64,000 nt of DNA from Gordonia paraffinivorans NBRC 108238 (GTDB taxonomy: Bacteria > Actinomycetota > Actinomycetes > Mycobacteriales > Mycobacteriaceae). Below, piece by piece: positions 1 through 12,940 of the stretch; the first letter of the stretch is position 1, and every line of letters starts with the position of its first letter. The DNA is taken from NCBI RefSeq assembly GCF_000344155.1, contig NZ_BAOQ01000011.1, positions 62,001-126,000 of the forward strand, read 5' to 3'. Position numbers and translations under genes: made by a program. The notes beneath the pieces were generated by a model. It was not told the origin of the DNA and did no database searches. It saw only the letters and a list, made by a program, of their open reading frames with translations.

Positions 1-1
1 G

Positions 2-784
2 ACAGACCCGTTACGACACCTCCTCGAAAACGAAGCGACGCTGATAAACAGCATCCAGTTGGCCAGACTGCCGGCGCGAAACAAGGCTCAGATGACCTAT
101 ATCAGCGAGCAGCGCTCGCTGGACGAGATCTTCAAGGACTGTGAGACCACCGTTGCTGACTGGTTGTCGAGACCAGCGCAGGTAAACCGCACGTTTGATG
201 CTGACGGGCGCACGGTGCCGCTCGAACCGAGCCAACGCGCACCGTGGGAGACAAGTTACGAACTCTGGTGCGAGCGAACCGGCGACGACGCCGATACGGT
301 GCGGTCCCTGTATCGCACCTACATGGAGTTGTGTCTCCCGCTCCCACGGCGGACGGAGTATGCGTACTGGGTGCTGAGTGCGCCGGAGAAAATTCCATAC
401 TTCCGCTCAATCTCGAACCTCACAATCGGGTTCACTGAGGCCTTCCGGCTGATGATGGACACGGACGGATCCCTCTCCGGAATGGTCCAGGTTAACGGAG
501 TCGAGCTGTTGGGTGAGGAGATGTCTGACACCGCTCTGGTTCGTTTCATGCGGCAGCACCCGGGAGTCAGTGTTACGGAGGCGCCATATCAGGCATCGGG
601 CCCGTTCAATCTTCTGGTGTGGGCACCGAACCTGCAGTCGCTTGTCGACCTCTTCCAAGATGCGACCTTCCTGAGGTCGGCGGCGACTGCGGCGATACAT
701 CTAATGCGGGCGAGTAGGGCCGGGAACATTCGGACCGCACATAATCCCATCCTCGTCGATGCGATCCTTTCGGACCAAAGCTGA
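2..784 (+). CDS. Hypothetical protein, 5' end outside window
   Basis: I do not recognise the family. The reading frame is open from base 2 and already looks coding before the first ATG, with an amphipathic stretch (LRHLLENEATLINS), so the true start is probably left of the window. In-window alternatives are TTG at 59 and ATG at 92, the latter preceded by a weak AAGG. The visible part is about 260 residues, soluble, with no signal peptide or membrane segment. It has several aromatic patches (for example WETSYELWCERTGDD), and the C-terminal third is mixed alpha/beta. Base composition is clearly less G+C rich than the his genes that follow, and third positions are often A or T, which suggests a different origin or recent acquisition. 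It is separated from hisD by about 240 bases and is not part of that operon. Confidence 0.6.
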   Translation, partial: TDPLRHLLENEATLINSIQLARLPARNKAQMTYISEQRSLDEIFKDCETTVADWLSRPAQVNRTFDADGRTVPLEPSQRAPWETSYELWCERTGDDADTVRSLYRTYMELCLPLPRRTEYAYWVLSAPEKIPYFRSISNLTIGFTEAFRLMMDTDGSLSGMVQVNGVELLGEEMSDTALVRFMRQHPGVSVTEAPYQASGPFNLLVWAPNLQSLVDLFQDATFLRSAATAAIHLMRASRAGNIRTAHNPILVDAILSDQS

Positions 785-987
785 AATCGGGGCGCCGGTC
801 TGGTCGACGTGACACAGCTGCTACCCGGAGTGCGTCTGCTCAGCTGTTCTCAGCTAGTTCCGAGTCCTAATCGATGCCGGTGATGCAGTGTCGTGGGAGC
901 GTGCCGTGCCCAGTGTTCGGAAAGGCGGCCCAGGAGGCTGGTCGTCGCCTTGTCACCCGCACGGAAAACCCACTGGCCGCCGACCCG

Positions 988-993
988 TATCCT
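988..993 (+). promoter_or_regulatory. Candidate -10 element of the his operon
   Basis: TATCCT fits the actinobacterial TAnnnT -10 pattern and would start transcription about 30 bases before the hisD ATG, leaving room for the ribosome site CCAGGAGAG at 1018-1026. No convincing -35 hexamer is seen at normal spacing. The 785-1028 gap holds no gene I can support and no histidine-rich leader peptide. Confidence 0.35.
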
Positions 994-1028
994 GGATGGG
1001 TAAATTCCCGCACCGACCAGGAGAGATC

Positions 1029-4139
<3,111 letters not shown>

Positions 4140-4143
<4 letters not shown>

Positions 4144-4778
4144 AGCCCGACGTCACCATCCTCGACTACGGTTCCGGCAACCTGCGCTCGGCGCAGCGTG
4201 CGCTCGAACGGACCGGTGCCCAGGTCACCGTCACCTCTGACTTCACCACCGCCCTCGAGGCGACCGGACTCGTCGTCCCCGGCGTCGGCGCCTTCGCCGC
4301 ATGCATGGAAGGGCTGCGCGCGGTCAAGGGCGAGCGCATCATCGGCCGTCGCCTCGCCGGCGGGCGCCCGGTGCTCGGCATCTGCGTGGGCATGCAGATC
4401 ATGTTCGAGCGCGGCGTGGAGTTCGGCGTGGAGGCCGAAGGGTGCGGCGAGTGGCCCGGCGCGGTCACCCAGCTGCCCGCCGAGGTGCTGCCCCACATGG
4501 GCTGGAACACCGTCGAGGCGCCCGAGGACTCCGTGCTGTTCGCCGGTCTCGACGCCGACACCCGCTTCTACTTCGTGCACTCCTATGCCGCGCAGTCGTG
4601 GGACATGGACAACGTCGGGTCGCCGCTGGCGGCACCGAAGCTGACCTGGGCCGAGCACGGCGGACGCTTCCTCGCGGCCGTCGAGAACGGCGCGCTGTCG
4701 GCCACGCAGTTCCACCCGGAGAAGTCCGGCGACGCCGGGGCCCACCTGCTGGAGAACTGGGTGCGGGGACTCTCATGA
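4140..4778 (+). CDS. hisH: Imidazole glycerol phosphate synthase, glutaminase subunit
   Basis: This is the class I glutamine amidotransferase subunit that supplies ammonia to HisF for formation of imidazoleglycerol phosphate and AICAR. The product is 212 residues. The nucleophile elbow is [12 protein letters not shown] with the catalytic Cys, and the partner His and Glu sit in QFHPEKSG near the C-terminus. The N-terminus [11 protein letters not shown] is typical. The gene starts with GTG overlapping the hisB stop and ends overlapping a small membrane protein gene. The partner hisF lies 2 kb downstream in the same operon. Confidence 0.97.
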
Positions 4779-5074
4779 CCGACGGCACACCGCGCCGGGA
4801 CGGGGCGGGGGCGGGTCCGGACGACACTCCGCGGCCGGGCGGCGGTTTCTCGATCGCCAAGCTCGCGTTCTACGCTCTCGGCGCCGGTGTGCTGGTCCTG
4901 GCGGTGTGCATCCCGATCATCGTCGTGTGCGCCAACTGGTCCCCGTTCGCCGGTCTGGCCGCCGCGCTGGTGGCGGTGGTCGCGATGATCGCCGCGATCG
5001 GTACGGTGGCAAACCGCATGGTCGACCGCGCGCGGGCCGAATTGCTCGCCGCGCAGGACCGGCCCCCGCACTGA
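4775..5074 (+). CDS. Small two-helix membrane protein of the his operon
   Basis: The product is 99 residues with no recognised enzyme domain. It has a Pro/Gly/Asp-rich cytoplasmic N-terminus of about 28 residues and then two hydrophobic helices, roughly residues 30-52 and 58-78, ending in a short charged tail ([15 protein letters not shown]). ATG 4775 overlaps the hisH stop in an ATGA junction, so it is co-translated with the histidine genes. Position between hisH and hisA suggests it is simply carried in the operon. I infer nothing about function beyond membrane location. Confidence 0.8.
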   Translation: MTDGTPRRDGAGAGPDDTPRPGGGFSIAKLAFYALGAGVLVLAVCIPIIVVCANWSPFAGLAAALVAVVAMIAAIGTVANRMVDRARAELLAAQDRPPH

Positions 5075-5147
5075 CTCCGGACCGCCCTCCGAACCCGACC
5101 CGATCCCACGATCCGACCCCCGCGAACAGACAGGAACAGATTCACCC

Positions 5148-5891
5148 ATGGGTAGCACCCTCGAACTCCTTCCCGCCGTCGACGTCGCCGACGGGCAGGC
5201 GGTCCGCCTCGTCCAGGGCGCGGCCGGCACCGAGACCTCCTACGGCTCCCCGCGCGATGCGGCGCTGGCCTGGCAGAACGACGGTGCGGAGTGGATCCAC
5301 CTCGTCGACCTCGACGCCGCGTTCGGCCGGGGCGACAACCGCGAGCTGCTCGCCGGTGTCGTCGCCGAGCTCGACGTGAAGGTCGAGCTGTCCGGCGGCA
5401 TCCGCGACGACGAGTCGCTCGCCGCCGCGCTCGCCACCGGCTGCACCCGTGTCAACCTCGGCACCGCCGCGCTGGAGAACCCCGAGTGGTGCGCCCGCGC
5501 CATCGCCGAACACGGCGACCGCATCGCCGTCGGCCTCGACGTCATCCGCGAGGGCGACTCCTACCGCCTGCGCGGCCGCGGCTGGGTGACCGACGGCGGC
5601 GACCTGTGGGAGGTGCTCGAGCGCCTCAACCGCGACGGCTGCGCGCGCTACGTCGTCACCGACGTCTCCAAGGACGGCACGCTGAAGGGCCCGAACCTCG
5701 AGCTGCTCGCCGAGGTCGCCGCCGCCACCGACTCGCCGATCGTCGCCTCCGGCGGCGTGTCGGCCATCGACGATCTCGTCGCGATCGCGGGCCTCGTCGA
5801 CCAGGGCGTCGAGGGCGCGATCGTCGGCAAGGCGCTCTACGCGGGCCGGTTCACCCTGCCCGAGGCGCTGTCGGCGGTCGCCGGGGTCTGA
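5148..5891 (+). CDS. priA: Phosphoribosyl isomerase A (HisA/TrpF dual enzyme)
   Basis: This TIM-barrel isomerase converts ProFAR to PRFAR in histidine synthesis and, in actinobacteria, usually also phosphoribosylanthranilate to CdRP in tryptophan synthesis. The product is 247 residues. The N-terminal [10 protein letters not shown] carries the general base Asp, [11 protein letters not shown] carries the general acid Asp, and [10 protein letters not shown] has the Arg and Trp residues typical of PriA rather than plain HisA. The two phosphate-binding ends are IASGG-like ([10 protein letters not shown]) and AIVGKALY. No separate trpF lies among the trp genes downstream, which supports the dual role. 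Its stop overlaps the next start by one base. Confidence 0.95.
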   Translation: MGSTLELLPAVDVADGQAVRLVQGAAGTETSYGSPRDAALAWQNDGAEWIHLVDLDAAFGRGDNRELLAGVVAELDVKVELSGGIRDDESLAAALATGCTRVNLGTAALENPEWCARAIAEHGDRIAVGLDVIREGDSYRLRGRGWVTDGGDLWEVLERLNRDGCARYVVTDVSKDGTLKGPNLELLAEVAAATDSPIVASGGVSAIDDLVAIAGLVDQGVEGAIVGKALYAGRFTLPEALSAVAGV

Positions 5892-6724
5892 TGAGCGGAA
5901 CCGAGAGCGCGCTCGACCTCCCGCGGTTGCTCGACACCGCGGGGGCCGTCCTCGACGACGCCGTCGAGATCTTCGTCGACGGCCTCGGTGCGCCGAGCGC
6001 GGTCTACAAGGGCGGCAAGGACTTCGCCACCCAGGTCGACCTCGACATCGAGCGCCGGATCACCGCGCAACTGGAGGATCGCACGCAGATCCCGGTCCAC
6101 GGTGAGGAGTTCGGCGGCGCCGATCCGGTCGACGGCCCGGTGTGGGTTCTCGATCCGGTCGACGGGACGTTCAACTACTCGGCGGGCATGCCGCTGACCG
6201 GCATCCTGCTCGGCCTCGTCGTCGACGGGGAGGCCACCCTCGGGCTGACCTGGCTCCCGCTGCTCGGCCGCAAGTACGCGGCACACGCCGACGGGCCTTT
6301 GCTGGTCAACGGCGAGGCAGTCGAGCCGCCACCCGACCTGGAGCTGGAGGAAGCGGCCATCGCCTATGGCTCGTTCAACGCCAAGGGCGGCGGCCGCTAC
6401 GCCGGCGACCGGCGCGCCGACCTGTTGAGCGCGTTGAGCTCTCGCGTCGCCCGCATCCGGATGACCGGCAGCACCGGCGTCGACATGGCGTTCACCGCCT
6501 CCGGCGTGTTCGGCGGGGCGATCGCGTTCAGCAGGCACCCCTGGGACAACGCCGCCGGCGCCGCCCTGGTCCGCGCGGCCGGCGGCGTCGCCACCGACAT
6601 CGCGGGGAATCGCTGGACGGTCACGTCGCCGTCGCTGGTCGCCGGCCGGCCCGGCGTCCACGCCGGGCTGATGAGGGTCATCCGGGGAACGGTCGGGGAG
6701 TGGTCGGAATCGCCCGACCTCTGA
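5891..6724 (+). CDS. hisN: Inositol monophosphatase-family phosphatase, probable histidinol-phosphatase
   Basis: The product is 277 residues of the magnesium-dependent, lithium-sensitive IMPase fold. Metal-binding motifs are GEEFGG (motif with Glu), [15 protein letters not shown] (the DPxDGT signature) and [17 protein letters not shown] near the C-terminus. In this position M. tuberculosis carries impA. Because hisB here lacks a phosphatase domain, removal of phosphate from histidinol phosphate is the most economical role (HisN), but inositol-1-phosphate or fructose-1,6-bisphosphate activity cannot be excluded from sequence. ATG 5891 overlaps the priA stop TGA by one base, so it is within the his operon. 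Confidence 0.85.
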   Translation: MSGTESALDLPRLLDTAGAVLDDAVEIFVDGLGAPSAVYKGGKDFATQVDLDIERRITAQLEDRTQIPVHGEEFGGADPVDGPVWVLDPVDGTFNYSAGMPLTGILLGLVVDGEATLGLTWLPLLGRKYAAHADGPLLVNGEAVEPPPDLELEEAAIAYGSFNAKGGGRYAGDRRADLLSALSSRVARIRMTGSTGVDMAFTASGVFGGAIAFSRHPWDNAAGAALVRAAGGVATDIAGNRWTVTSPSLVAGRPGVHAGLMRVIRGTVGEWSESPDL

Positions 6725-6780
6725 AGAGACGGACACGAGAACAGACGAATGAACAACGAGAACGCGAAGGAGACACGACG

Positions 6781-7554
6781 ATGACGCTGGCGACCCGGGT
6801 CATCCCGTGCCTCGACGTCGACGCCGGACGCGTCGTGAAGGGCGTCAACTTCGAGAACCTGCGCGACGCGGGCGATCCGGTGGAGCTCGCCGAGCGCTAC
6901 GACCGGGAGGGCGCCGACGAGCTGACCTTCCTCGACGTCACCGCGTCGAGCTCGGGCCGCTCCACGATGATCGACGTCGTCAAGCGCACCGCCGACCAGG
7001 TCTTCATCCCGCTGACCGTCGGCGGCGGCATCCGCACCGTGGAGGACGTCGACGCGATGCTTCGGGCCGGCGCCGACAAGGTCAGCGTCAACACCGCGGC
7101 CATCGCCCGCCCGGAGGTGCTCGCCGAGATGAGCCGTCGCTTCGGCTCGCAGTGCATCGTCCTGTCGGTCGACGCGCGCACCGTGCCCGAGGGCTCGGAG
7201 CCGACCCCGTCGGGGTGGGAAGTCACCACCCACGGCGGGCGCAAGGGCACCGGCATCGACGCCATCGAGTGGGCACGACGCGGCCAGGACCTCGGCGTCG
7301 GGGAGATCCTGCTCAACTCGATGGACGCCGACGGCACCAAGCAGGGTTTCGACCTCCGCATGCTGAGGGCGGTGCGCGAGGCGGTCAGCGTGCCGGTCAT
7401 CGCCAGCGGCGGTGCGGGCAAGGTCTCCGACTTCGCGCCCGCGGTGAAGGCCGGTGCCGACGCCGTGCTCGCCGCGTCCGTCTTCCACTTCGGCGAGCTC
7501 ACCATCGCCGAGGTCAAGGAGGCGATGCGAGAAGAGGGCATCACCGTCCGATGA
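6781..7554 (+). CDS. hisF: Imidazole glycerol phosphate synthase, cyclase subunit
   Basis: This TIM-barrel synthase subunit closes the imidazole ring of IGP and releases AICAR, using ammonia delivered from HisH. The product is 257 residues. [15 protein letters not shown] contains the first catalytic Asp, CIVLSVDAR the second, and phosphate-binding glycines are in [13 protein letters not shown] and [21 protein letters not shown] ribosome site lies before ATG 6781. It follows hisN after 56 bases and precedes hisI after 43 bases in the same direction. Confidence 0.97.
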   Translation: MTLATRVIPCLDVDAGRVVKGVNFENLRDAGDPVELAERYDREGADELTFLDVTASSSGRSTMIDVVKRTADQVFIPLTVGGGIRTVEDVDAMLRAGADKVSVNTAAIARPEVLAEMSRRFGSQCIVLSVDARTVPEGSEPTPSGWEVTTHGGRKGTGIDAIEWARRGQDLGVGEILLNSMDADGTKQGFDLRMLRAVREAVSVPVIASGGAGKVSDFAPAVKAGADAVLAASVFHFGELTIAEVKEAMREEGITVR

Positions 7555-7597
7555 ACCCCGCATCCCGCGCAGCACGGCACCAGGCAGGAGAACGCTG

Positions 7598-7966
7598 ATG
7601 GCACTCGATCCCGAACTCGCAGCACGCCTCAAGCGGAACGCCGACGGGCTGTTCTGCGCGGTCGCGCAGGAGAAGGGCACCGGCGAGGTGCTGATGGTCG
7701 CGTGGATGGACGACACCGCGCTCGAGCGGACCCTCGCCACCCGGAAGGCGACCTACTACTCCCGCTCCCGCCAGGAATACTGGGTCAAGGGCGAGACCAG
7801 CGGGCACACCCAGTACGTGCACGACGCCCGGCTCGACTGCGACGGAGACACCGTCCTGCTCGTCGTCGACCAGGTCGGGGCGGCCTGCCACACGGGCAAT
7901 CACTCCTGCTTCGACACGGAGTCGCTCACCTTCGGGGTCCCGCCGCGACCGGACTCCGCACAATAG
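7598..7966 (+). CDS. hisI: Phosphoribosyl-AMP cyclohydrolase
   Basis: This zinc enzyme opens the adenine ring of phosphoribosyl-AMP to give ProFAR. The product is 122 residues, the monofunctional HisI form; the pyrophosphohydrolase HisE is not in this window. Visible residues are [19 protein letters not shown], the magnesium-site [14 protein letters not shown], and the zinc Cys pair in [15 protein letters not shown] 7598 follows CAGGAGAA. It is the last classical his gene of the operon. A tautomerase gene follows after 38 bases. Confidence 0.96.
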   Translation: MALDPELAARLKRNADGLFCAVAQEKGTGEVLMVAWMDDTALERTLATRKATYYSRSRQEYWVKGETSGHTQYVHDARLDCDGDTVLLVVDQVGAACHTGNHSCFDTESLTFGVPPRPDSAQ

Positions 7967-8004
7967 TTCTCAACGTGATCACACCCGAAAGGCGGTGACG
8001 CTCC

Positions 8005-8184
8005 ATGCCCCTCATCCAGATCTCGCAGACACCCGGACTCTCCGACCGCGTCAAGCGCGAGACGATCGCGGCGGTGACCGAGGCGTACGCCAAGGCCACC
8101 GGCAAGAACCCCGACTCGGTCTGGGTGACGATCACCGAAGTGCCGCGTACCCAGTGGGGCGTCGGCGGCGAGCCGCTCGGATGA
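8005..8184 (+). CDS. 4-Oxalocrotonate tautomerase-like protein
   Basis: The product has 59 residues and begins MPLIQIS, so removal of Met exposes the N-terminal proline that is the catalytic base in the 4-OT family. An amphipathic helix follows ([20 protein letters not shown]) and then the strand [10 protein letters not shown], matching the beta-alpha-beta unit of roughly 60 residues that assembles as a hexamer. ATG 8005 is preceded by GAAAGGCGGTGA. The stop overlaps the trpE start (ATGA), so it is translationally coupled to the first trp gene. The substrate is unknown; a metabolic role between His and Trp synthesis is not implied by the sequence. Confidence 0.85.
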   Translation: MPLIQISQTPGLSDRVKRETIAAVTEAYAKATGKNPDSVWVTITEVPRTQWGVGGEPLG

Positions 8185-9773
8185 CCGGCGTGACGTCTGC
8201 GACGGGGGCTCACACGACGAGCCTCGAGGAGTTCCTGGATCTCGCCCGCGACCATCGCGTCGTGCCGGTGACCCGCAAGGTCCTGGCCGACTCGGAGACG
8301 CCGTTGTCGGCGTACCGGAAGCTCGCCGGCGACCGCCCGGGGACCTTCCTGCTGGAATCTGCGGAAAACGGCCGGTCCTGGTCGCGCTGGTCGTTCATCG
8401 GCGCCGGGGCGCCCTCGGCCCTGACCGTCGTCGACGGCCAGGCGCACTGGTGGGGTTCGGTGCCCGTCGGCGCGCCGGAGGGCGGCGACGCGCTCGAGGT
8501 GCTGGCCGAATCGCTGCGCATCCTCAAGACCGACCCGCTGCCCGGCATGCCGCCGCTGACCGGCGGGTTCGTCGGGTTCATGGCCTACGACATGGTCCGC
8601 CGCCTCGAGCGGCTCCCCGAGACCACCGTCGACGACCTGGGGCTGCCCGACCTGATGATGGTCCTGGCCACCGATCTGGCCGCCGTGGACCACCACGAGG
8701 GCACCATCACCCTGATCGCCAACGCGGTCAATTGGGACGGCTCCGACGAGCGCGTCGAAGAGGCCTACGCCGACGCGGTGGCCCGGCTCGACCGCATGAC
8801 CGCGGCTCTCGCCGCACCCGCGCCGTCGACTGTTTCGGTCTTCGACCGGCCGAAGCCGGACTACACCGCCCAGCGCACGCTGGAGGATTACAGCGAGATC
8901 GTGACCAGCCTGGTCGGCGAGATCGAGGCCGGCGAGGCGTTCCAGGTGGTCCCGTCGCAGCGTTTCGAGATGGACACCGAGGCCGACCCGATCGACGTCT
9001 ACCGCGTCCTGCGGGCCTCGAACCCGAGTCCGTACATGTACCTGCTGCGGATGCCGGGCACCGAGGCCGACAGCGACACCGCTGCCCCGGACGCGATCGC
9101 CCGCAAGCCGTTCACCATCGTCGGCAGCAGCCCGGAGGCCCTCGTGACGGTCTCCGACCGGGTCGCGACCACCCACCCGATCGCCGGCACGCGCTGGCGC
9201 GGCGCCACCGAGGAAGAGGACCAGCTGCTCGGCAAGGGCCTGCTCGAGGACGAGAAGGAGAATGCCGAGCACCTGATGCTGGTGGACCTCGGTCGCAACG
9301 ATCTCGGCCGGGTCTGTGAGCCGGGCACCGTCAAGGTGAGCGACTACCGCCACATCGAGCGCTACAGCCACGTCATGCACCTCGTGTCGACCGTGTCGGG
9401 CACGCTGCGCGCGGACAAGCACGCGCTCGACGCGGTGACCGCCTGCTTCCCGGCGGGCACGTTGACCGGCGCCCCGAAGGTGCGCGCGATGGAGCTGATC
9501 GACGAACACGAGAAGACGCGGCGCGGCCTGTACGGCGGCATCGTCGGCTATCTCGACTTCGCCGGCAATGCCGACACCGCGATCGCCATCCGCACCGCCC
9601 TGCTCGCCCGGGGCAAGGCCTACGTCCAGGCCGGTGGTGGCGTCGTCGCCGACAGCCAGCCAGAATACGAATACAACGAGGCCCGCAACAAGGCCACCGC
9701 GGTCCTCAACGCGGTCGCCGCGGCGTCCACGATGCGCCGGGTGGGCGAGCCCCCGGCAGGGGAGAACCCGTGA
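8181..9773 (+). CDS. trpE: Anthranilate synthase component I
   Basis: This enzyme converts chorismate and ammonia to anthranilate, the first step of tryptophan synthesis; ammonia normally comes from a TrpG glutaminase, which is not in the window. The product is 530 residues. The tryptophan feedback motif LLES (in [17 protein letters not shown]) is present near residue 55-60, so end-product inhibition is expected. Catalytic chorismate-binding features are [42 protein letters not shown] and [12 protein letters not shown] 8181 overlaps the tautomerase stop, so trpE may be transcribed from the his operon promoter as well as any internal one. The stop overlaps the next gene. Confidence 0.96.
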   Translation: MTGVTSATGAHTTSLEEFLDLARDHRVVPVTRKVLADSETPLSAYRKLAGDRPGTFLLESAENGRSWSRWSFIGAGAPSALTVVDGQAHWWGSVPVGAPEGGDALEVLAESLRILKTDPLPGMPPLTGGFVGFMAYDMVRRLERLPETTVDDLGLPDLMMVLATDLAAVDHHEGTITLIANAVNWDGSDERVEEAYADAVARLDRMTAALAAPAPSTVSVFDRPKPDYTAQRTLEDYSEIVTSLVGEIEAGEAFQVVPSQRFEMDTEADPIDVYRVLRASNPSPYMYLLRMPGTEADSDTAAPDAIARKPFTIVGSSPEALVTVSDRVATTHPIAGTRWRGATEEEDQLLGKGLLEDEKENAEHLMLVDLGRNDLGRVCEPGTVKVSDYRHIERYSHVMHLVSTVSGTLRADKHALDAVTACFPAGTLTGAPKVRAMELIDEHEKTRRGLYGGIVGYLDFAGNADTAIAIRTALLARGKAYVQAGGGVVADSQPEYEYNEARNKATAVLNAVAAASTMRRVGEPPAGENP

Positions 9774-10525
9774 CCACTGCCGACCAGCCCGCCGATCAGT
9801 CTGCCGAGCCGTCCGCGGCCACACCGTCGCGGCGGCCCCAGATCATCGCCGCGATCCTGATGGCGGCGACCGCCGCCGCGTTCTGGGGGGCGAGCCGGCT
9901 CACTTGGGCCACCGTCTCCGCCGAGGACGGGCTGTCGCCCCAACGCGCCTTCGACGTGAAGGGTTCGGACTGGAGTCCGTGGCTGACGCCGCTCGCGCTG
10001 GTCTACCTGGCCGGCATCATCGTGGTGCTCGCGGTGCGTGGATGGGCGCTGCGCGTGGTGGCGATCCTGGTGGCCGCCGGCGGTGTGCTCGCGGCCTTCC
10101 CGGCGATCTCGCTGCTCACCGGCGGTGGTGACTCCGACTACGCCGCCGACGCCGGAGACATCCCCGACCGCTATGTCGTGCTGTTCGTCGACACCAAGGC
10201 GCCGGCGGCACTGCTGGTGCTTCTCGGCACCGTGTGCGCCGTCGCCGCCGGAGTGATGCTGCTGAGGGTGGCCCGGGGCGCGGTCTCGACGTCGAAGTAC
10301 GCGACCCCGGCGGCGCGCCGGGAGAAGCTCGAGAAGGAGATCTTCGCCGAGCACGAACGCCGCAAGAAGGCCGAGGCACAGGCGAAGGCCGCTCCCGACG
10401 CCGCCGAGGACACCGCCGCCGGTGACGACCCAGCGAAGTCCCGTGAGGCGAACGAGCGCATGATGTGGGACGCTCTGGACACCGGTATCGACCCGACCGA
10501 CCCGTCGGACACCGACGACCGCTGA
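9770..10525 (+). CDS. Trp-operon-associated membrane protein
   Basis: The product is 251 residues and belongs to the actinobacterial family that sits between trpE and trpC (the Rv1610 position). Four hydrophobic helices are visible: about residues 24-40, 75-92, 98-118 and 148-168. A conserved [12 protein letters not shown] segment lies at the first helix. A long charged cytoplasmic tail rich in Lys, Glu, Ala and Asp follows ([18 protein letters not shown]). GTG 9770 overlaps the trpE stop. The role is unknown; constant linkage to trp genes suggests a part in tryptophan or aromatic metabolism, but that is inference. Confidence 0.85.
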   Translation: MTTADQPADQSAEPSAATPSRRPQIIAAILMAATAAAFWGASRLTWATVSAEDGLSPQRAFDVKGSDWSPWLTPLALVYLAGIIVVLAVRGWALRVVAILVAAGGVLAAFPAISLLTGGGDSDYAADAGDIPDRYVVLFVDTKAPAALLVLLGTVCAVAAGVMLLRVARGAVSTSKYATPAARREKLEKEIFAEHERRKKAEAQAKAAPDAAEDTAAGDDPAKSREANERMMWDALDTGIDPTDPSDTDDR

Positions 10526-10609
10526 CCGGGGACCCGCGCGCCGACCGGGGGCGCCTGCGGATGACAGGCGTCACATCCGGCCGCCGATGCGACAAGGCGC
10601 AGGTATCCC

Positions 10610-10692
10610 TTGACACGGCGCCGTCGACGGGTGTCTAGGCGTCCGGGATCGGCCAACCCGCCGGAGGCCCGCGCGGCCCTCCGGTCTACCCT
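10610..10692 (+). promoter_or_regulatory. Candidate trpC promoter region with hairpin
   Basis: The 203-base gap before trpC breaks the chain of overlapping genes. It holds TTGACA at 10610-10615 with no good -10 behind it, a strong inverted repeat CCGGAGG/CCTCCGG at 10661-10667 and 10678-10684 around a GC-rich loop, and TACCCT at 10687-10692, which fits a -10 element about 37 bases before the GTG. The hairpin could end the upstream transcript or control the new one. I found no leader peptide with tandem Trp codons. Confidence 0.4.
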
Positions 10693-10728
10693 GAGATCAC
10701 ACGACTAGCGAAAGGGAACGGAGTCGCT

Positions 10729-11547
10729 GTGAGCATGCCCAACGTTCTCGCGTCGATCATCGAGGGAGTCAAGGCCGACGTCGCCGCGCGCGAATCGGCG
10801 ATCGACTTCAACGCGGTGAAGGCTGCCTCGGCCAAGGCTCCCGCTCCCCGGGACGCCATGGCGGCGCTGCGCCAGCCGGGTATCGGTGTGATCGCCGAGG
10901 TCAAGCGCGCCAGCCCGTCCAAGGGGGAGCTGGCGACCATCGGCGACCCCGCCGACCTGGCCACGGCCTACGAGGAGGGTGGCGCCCGCATCGTCAGCGT
11001 GCTGACCGAGGAGCGTCGCTTCCACGGCTCTCTGGCCGACCTCGACGCGGTCCGCGCCGCGGTCGACATCCCGGTCCTGCGCAAGGACTTCATCGTGGGG
11101 CCTTACCAGATCCACGAGGCCCGCGCCCACGGCGCCGATGTCATCCTCCTGATCGTCGCCGCGCTGGAACAGAACGTCCTCGCGTCGCTGCTCGACCGCA
11201 CCGAGAGCCTCGGGATGACCGCCCTCGTGGAGGTCCACACCGAGGAAGAGGCCGACCGTGCCCTGGAGGCCGGGGCGTCGGTGATCGGCGTGAACGCCCG
11301 CAACCTCAAGACCCTCGAGGTCGACCGGGACACGTTCGCCCGGATCGCCCCCGGCCTGCCGACCGAGGTCATCCGCGTCGCCGAGTCCGGGGTGCGCGGC
11401 ACCGCCGACCTGCTCGCCTATGCGGGCGCGGGCGCCGACGCCGTCCTGGTCGGCGAGGGACTCGTCACCAGCGGCGATCCGCGTGCCGCGGTGCGTGAGC
11501 TCGTCACCGCCGGTACCCACCCCTCGTGCCCGAAACCTGTTCGCTGA
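10729..11547 (+). CDS. trpC: Indole-3-glycerol phosphate synthase
   Basis: This TIM-barrel enzyme closes the indole ring, turning CdRP into indole-3-glycerol phosphate with loss of CO2 and water. The product is 272 residues from GTG 10729; ATG 10735 gives MPNVLASI and is an equally possible start two codons later. AAAGGGA lies at about the right distance. Catalytic parts are [43 protein letters not shown] and VAESGVRG. It is monofunctional, with no fused TrpF domain, in line with PriA at 5148 supplying that step. It precedes trpB by 61 bases. Confidence 0.96.
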   Translation: MSMPNVLASIIEGVKADVAARESAIDFNAVKAASAKAPAPRDAMAALRQPGIGVIAEVKRASPSKGELATIGDPADLATAYEEGGARIVSVLTEERRFHGSLADLDAVRAAVDIPVLRKDFIVGPYQIHEARAHGADVILLIVAALEQNVLASLLDRTESLGMTALVEVHTEEEADRALEAGASVIGVNARNLKTLEVDRDTFARIAPGLPTEVIRVAESGVRGTADLLAYAGAGADAVLVGEGLVTSGDPRAAVRELVTAGTHPSCPKPVR

Positions 11548-11608
11548 CAACGACGCAGGGGCCGTGTCCGGTCCGTGTCGTCGTCGGCCCGATCGACTGT
11601 GAGATGTT

Positions 11609-12940
11609 GTGACCGCCCATCATGATTCGGCCCGTCCGGATTCGCCCGAGACCCCCGCCCTGCCCCCGGCCAGCACCGGGTTGACCACCCGTACGTCGAT
11701 CGAGCCCGACGAGGGCGGCCACTTCGGCGTCTACGGTGGCCGGCATGTGCCCGAGGCGCTGATGGCGGTCATCGACGAGGTGACGTCGACCTACTTCAAG
11801 GTCCGCGCCGACGACGACTTCCTCGCCGAACTCGACCGTCTGCAGCGCGACTACGCCGGTCGCCCGTCGCCGTTGTACGAGGCGGAGCGACTCGCCGAGT
11901 ACGCCGGTGGCGCACGGATCTTCCTCAAGCGCGAGGACCTCAACCACACCGGTTCGCACAAGATCAACAACGTTCTCGGACAGGCCCTTCTGGCCCAGCG
12001 GATGGGCAAGACCCGCGTGATCGCCGAGACCGGCGCCGGGCAGCACGGCGTCGCCACCGCGACCGCCTGCGCGCTGCTCGGCCTCGAGTGCGTGATCTAC
12101 ATGGGCCGCGTCGACACCGACCGCCAGGCGCTCAACGTGGCACGTATGCGTCTGCTCGGTGCCGAGGTCGTCGCGGTCGACAACGGCTCGGCCACCCTGA
12201 AGGACGCCATCAACGAGGCGATGCGCGACTGGGTCACCAACGCGCACAACACCTACTACTGCTTCGGCACCGCGGCCGGACCGCACCCGTTCCCGGTCAT
12301 GGTCCGCGACCTGCAGCGCGTCGTCGGACTCGAGGCGCGTGCGCAGATCCTCGACAAGGCCGGTCGCCTGCCCGACGCCGTGACCGCCTGCGTCGGTGGC
12401 GGTTCCAACGCCATCGGGATCTTCCATCCCTTCATCGACGACGAGGGGGTGCGTCTCGTCGGTTTCGAGGCCGCGGGCGACGGCGTCGAAACCGGCCGCC
12501 ACGCAGCGACTTTCACCGGCGGTACCCCGGGCGCCTTCCAGGGCGCCTACTCGTACCTGCTGCAGGACGAGGACGGGCAAACGATCGAATCGCATTCGAT
12601 CTCCGCGGGTCTGGACTACCCGGGCGTCGGTCCCGAGCACGCCTACCTCAAGGACACCGGTCGCGCCGAGTACCGCCCGATCACCGATACCGAGGCGATG
12701 GATGCCCTCGCGCTGCTGAGTCGCCGCGAGGGCATCATCCCGGCCATCGAGTCGGCCCACGCCGTCGCCGGAGCCCTGAAGCTCGGCAAGGAGCTCGGCG
12801 AGGGATCGATCATCGTCGTCAGCCTGTCCGGGCGCGGCGACAAGGACGTCGACACCGCCGCACGCTGGTTCGGGCTCTTCGATCCGCCGCCGTCGCAGGA
12901 CGAGGCCGTCACCGGGGGACAGCAGGGAGGAAAGGCATGA
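11609..12940 (+). CDS. trpB: Tryptophan synthase beta chain
   Basis: This PLP enzyme condenses indole with serine to make tryptophan in the alpha2beta2 complex. The product is 443 residues. The PLP lysine is in [14 protein letters not shown], the catalytic Glu in [13 protein letters not shown], and the phosphate-binding loop in [12 protein letters not shown]. The N-terminus is about 30 residues longer than in E. coli (Pro-rich, likely disordered) before the conserved [15 protein letters not shown], which fits actinobacterial TrpB. GTG 11609 is used. The stop overlaps trpA (ATGA), coupling the two subunits. Confidence 0.97.
   Translation: MTAHHDSARPDSPETPALPPASTGLTTRTSIEPDEGGHFGVYGGRHVPEALMAVIDEVTSTYFKVRADDDFLAELDRLQRDYAGRPSPLYEAERLAEYAGGARIFLKREDLNHTGSHKINNVLGQALLAQRMGKTRVIAETGAGQHGVATATACALLGLECVIYMGRVDTDRQALNVARMRLLGAEVVAVDNGSATLKDAINEAMRDWVTNAHNTYYCFGTAAGPHPFPVMVRDLQRVVGLEARAQILDKAGRLPDAVTACVGGGSNAIGIFHPFIDDEGVRLVGFEAAGDGVETGRHAATFTGGTPGAFQGAYSYLLQDEDGQTIESHSISAGLDYPGVGPEHAYLKDTGRAEYRPITDTEAMDALALLSRREGIIPAIESAHAVAGALKLGKELGEGSIIVVSLSGRGDKDVDTAARWFGLFDPPPSQDEAVTGGQQGGKA

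Noticed and set aside
10526-10728. Tryptophan attenuator with leader peptide before trpC
   Set aside because: A hairpin exists but no small frame with tandem Trp codons was found.
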